Assembly (NCBI GenBank): GCA_934045905.1
Contig: OW203767.1
Coordinates: forward strand, 23,811,073 to 23,875,072
Direction: 5' to 3'
DNA length: 64,000 bases
DNA from: Leuctra nigra
Taxonomy: Eukaryota > Arthropoda > Insecta > Plecoptera > Leuctridae
A model generated the notes under the pieces. The model saw only the letters and a program-made list of their open reading frames with translations. It was not told where the DNA came from and did not search any database. Positions 45,125-55,300 of this stretch are shown piece by piece. Position numbers and translations under genes: made by a program. Positions within the stretch are counted from its first letter, which is position 1. The number at the start of each line of letters is the position of its first letter.

Positions 45125-46990
45125 GAGAATCTCGAAGCATGTTCAAAAAGTACACGTTTAATTATCATATTATCACTTTATATGTACGCATGGTAGCAGA
45201 AGATTAAGTATTTTATGAAAATAAAAACAAGAAATTTTATTTTACCAAAGAGAATAACAATTTGAATATAAATATTATATTTTATTATGGAGTATTATCT
45301 ATTATTGTGCAGTTTATAGTACCTACCTACTATCTATCAGTATTTGAGGTGGTGTCATATTGTATTATTATCATCTTCTTATATGGTTGTAAATAGCTAG
45401 TTACAAGTGTGATGCAAATAAATATCAGAAGTTGAGTACACAAAAATTATGCAGTGTTAATTTTTTCTTGTTTCCAAATAAGGTTTAATCCCTGAATGCA
45501 GAGATTATCTATGTGTTCTCATTCTGATTGCAATAACAATGTCACGATTTAGAATATGTGTCCAGATTTGGTTCTCTAGATTATACAGGGTGCGGCAGTG
45601 GCAAAACCCACTCAATTCTGAGTTTTATCACTTCACAAGAATAAAATTACAAAATGTACGTTTTTTCGATTTGATTTTTCCATTGTATGACAACCGAATT
45701 ACTTAATTAACGTAGACAAATTTTATAAAAAATATATGGAGTAATATAATCTGGCAAATAAATAGCAAGGAACATGTTATGGAGACAAGTATAGTAACTA
45801 ATTGTAAATAAGTACATACCTACTGCAGAAGGTTTGTTCCATTTAGAAAAACAACCCTGTCTTCCTTGAATCTAATTACAATAAATTTTAAGGCTATTGC
45901 GTTAGACCTGACAATAATGGCAAGAATTCTGGGATATAACACAATTTAAGATTTATAAACATGTTTTTTCATAACTATCCAAAGCACTTTAGCAGCACTA
46001 GGCTAATGCATATTATCAACTAATGTTGTACCTAATAACAAAACTCTGTCCCATCTCATTTTTTACTATGATTTTAAAGCTTTCAATTCAATATTTTAGT
46101 AGATACATCGAATAACAACTCTGCCTTATTATATAATTGGAATAATAATTAAAAATAAATACATGTTACAGTACAGCATGAAATGATCATTATAATAATG
46201 TGCGTAGAGTGGCTTATATTTAGCATACATGAGAAATAATTAGTAAAAGTCACCTGGCACCTGTTGCACAGAAACAGGATTAAATTAATTTAAAAATCTG
46301 CAAGAAAAATATACTTTGTACATTTCAAAATGCAGTATTAAATTATAATTCCTACTAAGATCACCAAGTTATATTTTAGATAATGCAATTAAGCCAACTA
46401 ATTGTTGGTTTGAGAACTTATTAATTTGTCAAGGGAAAAAAAACTTGAAAAGTTGTGGGTTAAAGTAGTACCTATGGTATCTTTTTTTTAAATAGATTTG
46501 AAGAATGTATGTGCAGAGAAATTTATAGTTCTGTTTTTGAAGCAAAAGTTATTACCTACTAAACGGAGAGCCCAATAGGGACAATCTCCAAAATTTGTTA
46601 ACTTCATTTAAATCTACTTCATTTAAAGACCTTTTTCACTATAAATTCAATTTAACACAACTTAAAAGAGTGTCATTTCAACATTAATGGCTCAATGATG
46701 CGTTTTATTAGATCCACACTCATTTATTGAATCACGCCATTATCAGTTGAAAGCGCATTCTGATTGATTTGAGGTCACAAAACAGGTTGAGCAAGCATGA
46801 CTGAGCCCAGTGATTGGCCCAAGGGCTTGGTCCTTGTTTCATTCCTGTTCAGTGACATCAAAAGAATAGTGCCCCAAAACAATTTTCAAGGGAGAAATAA
46901 ACATGCAGAACTAATTAATTTATAACTTAAAAACTTAGAGTGTAAAATATCTAACATAAAACATAAACAAGCTATTGGCGTGAATATGTA
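45125..46990. other. 3' flank of the HOPX-like gene
   Basis: AT-rich. An AATAAA lies near 45418 in gatgcaaataaatatc and could end the HOPX-like transcript about 300 nt after its stop. A tacagggtgcggcagtggc phrase near 45585 resembles the tip of mariner-like elements, but I find no partner. No gene is seen. Confidence 0.4.
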
Positions 46991-47201
46991 CACTTGGCCA
47001 AACAAAACTTGAACGTTCAATAAATCTGATAGGCTGATAAATGTAAGATCGCACTATCAGAAGTCAGTCTAAGCGATCTCATTGTCTCACTCTAGTAGGT
47101 GACCTCACATTTCAATGATAATAACAAGCTTTGATTGGTTATGGGACATGACCAGGAGTCATTCAAATTTGGTCAACGTTCAAGTTTTGTTTGGCCGAGT
47201 G
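46991..47201. mobile_element. Mariner-type MITE, family M1 copy 2
   Basis: A 211-bp element flanked by TA on both sides, with tips CACTTGGCCAAACAAAACTT and the inverse. Its matching partner is at 1805-2017. The TIRs here are nearly perfect over 27 bp, so this is the younger-looking copy. Confidence 0.8.
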
Positions 47202-47296
47202 TACATAGTAGTACCTACTTTAAAATTACGTCTGAAATTTATGGATACATAGTCCATAAGTTTTCTTTTCAGTTTAACAATGGAATGGCCGGCCAC

Positions 47297-48062
47297 CAGT
47301 GTTTTTCCAGATAACAAAAAAAATTATCTAGATAAAGATAAGATAACTCAGTTTTTTTGTTATCTAGATAAGATAATAGATAATTTTTTAAGACGTTATC
47401 TAGATAAGATAATAGATAACTCTCAGTTATCTAGATAATAGATAAGATAATTTTAATAGAAGAGTTTTAGGGAAAATGCTTGAACTAATTTTGCGAGACA
47501 ATATTGAGTTCACTAATCAACATGTTTATTTCAAAAGGACTAGCCTGTATTGTGCTTTTAAACAGAGTAACCAGAATTCATTACAATAGGCCCAACTTTC
47601 AATACTCTGCTAAATTTTAAACAGTTGATTAGAAATATATTGTCATGGCAACAACCAATGACATTTCTTCAATGATCACTAAGTGTTAACGTATTTAACA
47701 GAGTATTAAAAGATCGGCCCTTGTTGTAATCCAGATTCAAGACATTGAAAAAACATGTTATTATACATTACATGCCACAGTTAAAAAAAACTGGCAATGA
47801 GGGCGTTCGATTTGAATAAATCGCGGGATAATATTTAATATAAAATACATTTTTTTAGACACTGTGTAATTAATTTGGCTGAAGAGCAATATTAAATTAT
47901 TGTTATCTATTATCTGGGATTTAGATAATTGATAACAGATTTATTTATCTAGATAAGATAATAGATAAATGATGAAATATTTATCTAGATAAGATAATAG
48001 ATAACAGAAAGTTATCTAGATGAGTTATCTAGATAACTTTATCTAGATAAGGAAAAACACTG
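47297..48062. mobile_element. hAT-type element rich in TTATCTAGATAA, 8-bp duplication
   Basis: The tips are CAGTGTTTTTCCAGATAA and AAGGAAAAACACTG, flanked by the exact direct repeat CCGGCCAC at 47289-47296 and 48063-48070. Subterminal regions on both sides consist of many copies of gttatctagataagataat. The ~350-bp centre is non-coding. It ends ~80 bp from the BIN3-like stop codon. Confidence 0.85.
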
Positions 48063-48144
48063 CCGGCCACTCGGTTTTGTAAAAAGAACCGGTAGATGTA
48101 ACATAACAAGAGACTTACAAAGAATCAAGTTCATAGGTACAGAT

Positions 48145-49170
48145 TTAAGGTTTTACAATCGACAAAGCGCGTATTTTAGAAAGCTTCTCTTGGACGCTTG
48201 CTTGATATTCCTCCTCGGGTATTAACGCGGAGGTCGGAGTCCCCTTGGTTTTGGCGGAGTGCGGAAGAAGTTGCGTAAACAGTCTAGTTGTGTTGCCATG
48301 GAAGTCTAATTGTGATTGTATAAGCGCTTGTAAAGTCGGAGAAAAATAATCGCCCCGCTTAGAAAAGAATAGCGTTGCATCCGTAAGCAAAACACTGTGA
48401 AAATCTGCTAACTCTTTAGTTGCCAACTGCAAAGCTTTACGTTCCCTCTCAATTTTTACGATATTTCCCGCAGTGCGCTCTCGATCGTCAAGTTTCTTTA
48501 AGCGAATAGTAATATTTCTCCACTCCTGTACTAGTTGTTCGCGACGGTGAAATGCAGCATCGATGCTAACAAATTGGTTTTTATAAAATTTTAAAGGCTC
48601 TTGACAAGTGTGCTGTAAGTTACGTAATAATTCTTGAACGCCGCCGAACACTTGCGACGTGACGGTGTGATAATCTTCGACTAATTGACGAACACGAGCA
48701 TCGTTATGGCACAGATAACTCGCACTTAAATCAGCTGTGATCTTCTGTTCCGATTTCCCTGCAGCGGTAACACTTTCTAAGTACTTCTTCATTTCTTTAA
48801 GTAACTTCTTCGTGGCATCCTCCAAACTAAAATTACATTCTCTCATTAATTCATGTGTGAGGGTATGCAACGCAATTATTCCAGTGCATAAGTAATGCCC
48901 ATACCATACTTATGTTATAAGTTAATTGGAAAATATTAAAAACTAAACTATTACTTACTTTTGAAGACGAGTGAATGTTTGCTCTAATTCCAATTCCTCT
49001 GCTCTGGAAATTACTGGAGGTGCAGGACTAGGCCTACAGTTGAGGCTATTTCTCTTTAACGGATTCCTGTAAAAAGCAATAAGCATTGTACAATAATATA
49101 AACAACGAAAATGATTCAACAAGTAGCCCCTGGATCACCATAACCCTAGTTTGAACACTTACCAAGTCAT
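48145..49170 (-). CDS. BIN3: BIN3-like BAR-domain protein, three exons
   Basis: Exons on the minus strand: 49170-49163 (ATG plus 5 nt), 49066-48959 and 48826-48145. All introns are GT-AG, and the exons sum to 266 codons, i.e. 265 residues; human BIN3 has 253. The joined start begins M-T-W-N-P-L-K (human MSWIPFK). The end reads KLSKIRALSIV, matching the diagnostic BIN3 tail KLSELRALSIV. Residues ~40-235 are almost wholly helical and charged, with the BAR-domain pattern, including a phrase equivalent to 'RREQ' in helix 2 and 'DYFSPTLQALIQSQ' in helix 3. BIN3 is an N-BAR membrane-curving protein linked to actin and Cdc42 signalling. There is no SH3 domain, as expected for BIN3. The 8-nt first coding exon is easy to miss. 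Confidence 0.88.
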
Positions 49171-49568
49171 TTTAATGGATTCTTGGAGACTTATAAACTA
49201 GGGCACATATAAAGTGACAACAAATACGCTAATTATTGTTATTACTTCATAGTGTTGTGATGTATTATAAGGGCTGTTCTAATCTTTACGTCGTTCTCCT
49301 TTTCTTGCACATCACTCACGCAACGCAGCTGTCAAACTCAACTCAACAGCTGACCAGACAAACATCGTAGGACAAACTGACTGACAGTTGGTAGCTGTCA
49401 GGTGCTGTGCATACCTTCGCTGCATACTTGCATACTTGCAGTTTGCACTTTAGGAATGTTTTGTTTTGTTATTGATCTGATTTTACGTTCGAGTGACTGA
49501 TTAGTCTACATGGACTAATCTATAATTATTGATATTTGCTACTTGTAATCCAAGTTTACACAAGTAGT
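49171..49568. promoter_or_regulatory. Putative bidirectional promoter, BIN3/UROS
   Basis: The start codons of the divergent BIN3-like and UROS genes are 398 bp apart, and no other gene lies between. No TATA box is placed well for either gene. Inverted words (cagctgtcaaactc / caactcaacagctg; ctgacagttggtagctgtcag) cluster at 49328-49401. Shared promoter function is inferred from the layout. Confidence 0.5.
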
Positions 49569-50875
49569 ATGCAAACAGTAGTGAAGAATGAAGTGTTGCT
49601 CTTTAAATCATTTGTTGAGGATGCCGATCAAGAAATCAGCGATCCTTATGCAGCTGTTCTCAAACAGGCTCTTTTCACAGTGAAAACCATCCCCGTTTTG
49701 TGGTTTTATTATACACATTTAATAAAACTCCAGGGATGTCTTTTAAATCCCAATAAATACTCCGGTGAGATTTTAACCTATGAATCCAAATGTCATCAAA
49801 ACAGGACAACTCTGCATAAATGTAAATCGTGTCATTTGTTAAATCTGCTATTTTCTCTCATGTCAGGTTTAATATTCACAAGTCCACGTGCTGTACAGGC
49901 TGCCGCACTTAGTTTAGAGTCGGCTACGCTGCCGTCCGGTTGGCAGAGCCTTCCCGTGTTTGTTGTCGGCGAAGGAACGGCAAATGTGCTATCTCATGAG
50001 CTAGGCTTGACTGGGCAAGGAGTATCAACTGGGAACGCTAGCAATCTAGCCGATCTGATTCTCGAAAGTAAGTTGACAACTAATTAAATGAATTGTAGGT
50101 ACACATGGTGTGTCATTCTGTTTTTAAATTGAATTAATTGCGTTTTAGGGGAATATCAATCTCCTTTGCTGTTTCCCTGTGGAAATATGAAGCGCGACAC
50201 ATTGCCGAATAAACTGCGAGAGAAAGGTGTTGACATTCACATAATTACTGTGTATGAGAGTCAACCGCATCCTGACATAGCTGATAACATCAAAACTGTG
50301 ACGTTAAATGGGAATAAAATCTCCGAGTTTATTGTGTACTTCAGTCCCTCCGGTGTGCAGTTTACTATGCCGATGTTGCACGAAACAATTGCTTCTTGTG
50401 AAGACATCAAGGTATGGCAAATAAGAATTATTAGAAATGGTTCAAATAGATAGTGTATTTGGCCGGGTAGGACTAACTCTGGATTAAGTTAACTCTCGAG
50501 GGTTAACCAATGAAACAAGTTGGCGCGAATTCCATAGCCAATAAGATTCACTAATTTCCACTAATCATCGAGAGTTAACTTAATCCAGAGTTGGTCCTAC
50601 CCAGCCTTAGAACCAACCACTTGTTCATTTCCTGTTGAATTTTTTGGGAGTTTTATCAGGTTTAGAGTAAAACGCAATCTTGTATTGTGGATTGTGACTC
50701 AACACTGTTTTATCAGACATTGTTATTATTTCAGATTGTTGCTATTGGGCCAACTACTCGATCATGTCTTGAGCAAGCGCAGATTAAAGTTTGGTCGTCG
50801 GCACGGAAACCAAGTCCAGATTGTTTGCTCCAAGCGATATTGAAAGATTTTGGTCCAAATGAAGTGTATGCTTAA
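49569..50875 (+). CDS. UROS: Uroporphyrinogen-III synthase, four exons
   Basis: Exons: 49569-49764, 49867-50067, 50149-50411 and 50735-50875. All introns are GT-AG, giving 266 residues against 265 in human UROS. The enzyme closes and inverts ring D of hydroxymethylbilane to form uroporphyrinogen III in haem synthesis, in the cytosol. Family phrases are present in order: GLIFTSPRAV, LLFPCGN-KR, ITVYES...HP, FFSPSG-type VYFSPSG, and AIGPTT. Intron 1 is 102 bp with no in-frame stop, so naive translation reads through it and inserts 34 residues before GLIFTSPRAV. Splicing restores family spacing (KYSG-LIFTSPR). The start is ATG 49569; the frame is open upstream only from a TTG. Intron 3 holds a palindromic MITE. 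Confidence 0.93.
50461..50606. mobile_element. Palindromic MITE in UROS intron 3
   Basis: Tips GGCCGGGTAGGACTAACTCT and the near-perfect inverse form arms of ~45 bp (through taagttaactctcgag). Total ~146 bp. Confidence 0.75.
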
Positions 50876-51476
50876 ATTTCCTCTGTTGTCACTTGTGTCA
50901 TTGTTGTTACAGATATTTATGACAAACATTTATGTCCGATAAGTAGGTAGGTATTTAAACAAATTTCCACCCTGAGTCCTACTTTAATTTTAAAGATGGC
51001 TGGGTAGTGATTAATGTCGATGTTCCAAAATATTTTATAAATGTTAGAACATGGTAGAAACCTACCCTGCTAATTGTTCTAAATATTGCTGTGCTACAAT
51101 CTCGGATTGATAGCACTTTTTTGGTTTTCACTTCCTTGCTTTACATTTTTTTACCTACACAGGTATAAATCTGATAATTAGATGCTCTTCTCATGTTGTG
51201 GATTTTTCTATTTCATGCAAAAGTCCAGAAACCGCTCACGGTAGTCTTGTGATCCACTCTATTGAAGGCGGTTTACTGTATTTTTAATTTTTGAAGATTC
51301 TTTTAAGGGAGTATCACACTTTGTTGCAACCATGTATGGAACCCACTTATGGACCAAATTATCAATATACGCATGTGCAAAGACTAAAAATTGGTCTGTG
51401 AACATGTGCAGAACAATCACGTGATCCATACGCTGGTTCCAGCCACGGGTTGCAACCCAGTGTGATACCCACTTTA
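50876..51476. other. Intergenic, UROS 3' flank and Nup107 upstream
   Basis: AT-rich sequence. The gatggctgggtagtgatt phrase at 50995 resembles the tips of MITEs at 56363 and 57564, a probable fragment. An upstream Nup107 exon with the true initiator could be hidden here, but I cannot identify one. Confidence 0.4.
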
Positions 51477-51484
51477 GTGGCAGT

Positions 51485-51810
51485 TAGGAATGGGCAAAAT
51501 ATATCGATATTTCGATATATCGATACATTCAATACGATATATCGATACTACACGATCCGATATATCGATACGATACATCCTTTCGAGTCATTGTATACAT
51601 ATGACGTCACAAAAGAGGGAAAAAGTGTGGTTTTCTCATCCAATTTTAAATTTTAGTGACGAAAATACCGATATATCGATATGTTTACGACGATATATCG
51701 ATATTTTGTATCGATACACTGGACACGATATATCGCTTGATACAATATCGGAAATTTCAAATATCGATATATCGATATATCGATATTTTCAAAACATTTG
51801 CCCATACCTA
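51485..51810. mobile_element. hAT-type MITE full of ATATCGATA, 8-bp duplication
   Basis: The tips are TAGGAATGGGCAAA and TTTGCCCATACCTA (hAT-style GGGCAAA ends), flanked by the exact direct repeat GTGGCAGT at 51477-51484 and 51811-51818. Both subterminal regions are dense in atatcgatat words. Short open frames are by-products of the repeats. Confidence 0.85.
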
Positions 51811-51866
51811 GTGGCAGTCTTACTAGAGTTTTCTTCCTCTTCTATCATTGTTTCTATCCAATGACC

Positions 51867-52057
51867 AATAGACAACATCATAAATTATCTAGTTAGCTCT
51901 GCTTTTCAAACATTTTCATATGCAGTATCGTGATCCAAGTATCTATTATGGTTATGATCCATTGTTGAAAAACCATAATAGATACTTGGATTACGGTACT
52001 GCATATGAAATTTTTTGAAAAGCAGAGCTAACTAGATAATTTATGATGTTGTCTATT
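51867..52057. mobile_element. Near-perfect hairpin MITE
   Basis: Arms of ~85 bp run from aatagacaacatcataaatt to aaccataatagatacttgga and its inverse, with only a few mismatches and a loop of ~15 bp. No clear target duplication. Transcribed, it would fold into a long dsRNA. Confidence 0.7.
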
Positions 52058-52321
52058 CCATGAATGATAATTTGTTCTTTTTTATGTAATTTTTGTAAAT
52101 ATATAGAACGTAAGCAACTGTTATAATTTTTAATTATTTTTAGACAGTAATATTTGATCTACCTACTTACAAAATGTCATTTGTTAGGTACATTAAAAAA
52201 ATTAAAATAATTTCAAAATCACTTGTTCAAATTATTCCCGCGATTTGGTCACGAGACTGAACTCACAGCCCTCCAACTACACTTTGGAACACACTACACA
52301 GCCTTCTACTTCTATTTGTAG

Positions 52322-55300
52322 GAACGGAACGATCTCCCACAAGACAAGAAGCGCCGAAAACTTGTATCAAAACAAGTAAGAATTCATTTATCTTTGCATC
52401 CTTCTTTATATAAAAAAGCAGCTGACGATGATCTGATTCTATCATCACTTTCATGACTTTTATGCAGTTCACATTATTTATTAGAATATGATAAGAGCGC
52501 CGTAATATGGACTGACCTAACCTACAAAAGTATCCATAAAACACTGAGACTAGGGCAAACATTTGTAATTTTTTTAATTCCAAGTACAATTGCTGGGCGT
52601 ACGTCAGTGTTGAATACGAGAAGTTCAATGAAACTGTGCTCAATTGACGAAATGGACAGACTACCCGACAATGATAAAATGTATACCTACCTACCCTACC
52701 GCAGGGTCTTTGTCTGTCCATCTGACGACGGTACCTAGGTCTTCTGTTCTTAGGTACCTACCTGTTGAACATCTAGCTACTTTTCTGTCAGGATGACAGT
52801 GGAATATTGCTACTAGTACCTCTTTTTCAAAAAATAAGTCTAGATAAGCCCCAAGTTAGAGGTAGGTAGGAGCTACTAAAACCCTAACATATACCTCTAG
52901 GTACCTAGGTAGTTGTGTTTTATTATTAATTGTACGTTCATCTTTGTGTACAGATTGGACAAAAATCTCGAGGACTGCGGTTCTCATCAACGACAAGTCT
53001 TCAATCTCGGAACAATCATGAATAAGCAAAAGTACAGCGTAGATCTGGACAAGTCGCTGCGTCTTCTGGACAGCATCTTGAACTCGCCAGCCAAGACGCC
53101 CGCGCGGTTGGCTAAACCCACGCTGCAGAGAATGATGATGGATCACGATGAACCGATTGACGATGAGACTACTTTCTTGTATCCCTTCGAAATGAACAAA
53201 ACAGCCAAACCAGCGAACCTTTCCATGACTTTTCACCAATGGGAGCTGGAAGTCGGCAAGTCGGATGCAAGTAGAATAATCCCTGGAAAAGGAGTGTCTC
53301 AGACTAGTAAGTGAATAAAACTGAAATCTAGTTCTAAAGTAGACCCTCTTTAAAAATTGTAACCTAATAGAAGTTACATTACAAAATGAACCATGTTTTG
53401 TTCTTTATCTTTCAGCAATTGACAGACTATTTGAAGAGTTTCTGGCAACAATGCAAACGCACTCATCCGGACAAATATTCGAGACTTTGAGCGAGCTCAT
53501 ACAAACATGTTCCGACACCCTTGAGATTGCTAAGGCAAAGGGCAAGAAGGTTTGTCAAATATTATTTCTTTGTAGCTTCATTTTATAGTTTGCCCAGTGG
53601 CGGTCTGTCGTTTATGTGCCCTTTTTCCCATATTACGGGCCCCTATTTAAATGTTACTGTCGTTTTTTATATTTACCTAATCCGCATTTTTATTCATTTT
53701 ACATACATTTTTTCTATCTTTACTTTGTTTTACGGGCCCTGTCACATGTTTATCCAAGCCCTTTGCCTCATCGCATCCCGGTCCTTATCATCCCAGACCT
53801 CCCCTGAGTTTGCCTATTGATATTGTTCATGGATTGAAAATTTGACTTCTAATAGTAACTAATTTTAGAGGATTAATTACAATTATTATTAGAAAATAAT
53901 CCGTCGAACTTACGCTCTTATGAATGATGCTTTGGTTTACTGTCATGGGTTGAAGTGAATCGAAGAGATTGCTATGACTTCCTTCCATTTTGTATTGACC
54001 TTCATTTAAAAATACCAAACACTTGGCTCCACAAAGACATAATTGGCTCTTTAATATTAATAACACCTGTTTTAAATAAAAAAACGATGCTACTGTATGT
54101 AAGTTTACAACGCTTGTGGACGTAACATGTTGTAACACTTAATGTCCAACAGCAGACCGAGTGGTGGCTGGTGAACGAGCGCAACACGTGGCGGCTCATC
54201 TACTGCTTGTATCAGAACCGAATCAACAAGCAACGTGAACCGGAGCGCATGGAAGAGGACCTTATAGTTTCCCGGATGAGCGAGAAGGACGTCGTCTCCC
54301 ACCTGTACACGGCAGACAACTCTATATTCGAGGTAAAGTTAATGACTAGGTGTGATATTATCTCTATTTAGTATTTTGTAAGTTTTCATCTCTGATAGTT
54401 TCTACGGGATTTTGATTCCGGTGCTCTTGAGTTTGATTTATGTGGCTGTCCTTGCTGACTGTGTTTCTTTCACGGTTTCCCTCATTTCATAGGCAAATGA
54501 TGGGAAGGTTCCCTGCTAATTTACCATAACTCCTTTACACCATCAGTTCTTCCCATGAATTCTTCATTATCATCTCCATGTTGTCCTAATCAATCATCTG
54601 TCGCCACTACAATTTGCCTAATTGCAGAACAGTGTGATGTTAAACAATGTTTTTAAAAAACTACCTAGGGTCAAGTGGGGCATTGGCGGGACAGTCTCAA
54701 CTCAGGGCTAAAACAGGACAGTGGGTTTTGACAGTCAAAAAACATGATCAGTGCGTTTTAATAATTACAGTTTGTAGCCCAATTCATACTTAACAAAATT
54801 GCTCTCTTCAATTTAAAAAATACTTAATGATAACAATAAAATAAAATTAAACTGTTTATTTTCCCCTGCTCTGTCCTAAAATAGCCCCCATGAATCTCTC
54901 TCACCAATGTGGACCTAGTTATAACCATGTCCTGTTTTAACCCCTATGGTGTCCCACTTTAGCCCCTTTTGATGGGGCTAAAGTGGGACATGTTATTATT
55001 TTTTTCTAGGAATATCATAAGGTTTAACAATAAATTAGGTGCTTGAAAGGCTAGGTAATCAAAGCTTACTGTATAATCTCTATCTTTGTCAATTTTTTAA
55101 GTGCAATATTGCGCCCAGGAATTGAAAATTTCACAAAACTGTCCCGCCAATGCCCCACTTGACCCTACCTACTTACCTATGTTGTGTTATGTTATGTTAT
55201 TTACAGTTCGTTTTTCCTATGTATGAACTCTCTACAGACGGAGCCACCGTCAGTTGTTCTGTAAGGCCGAGAAAGACAACATTTCAAGGTGAGCGCGCAA

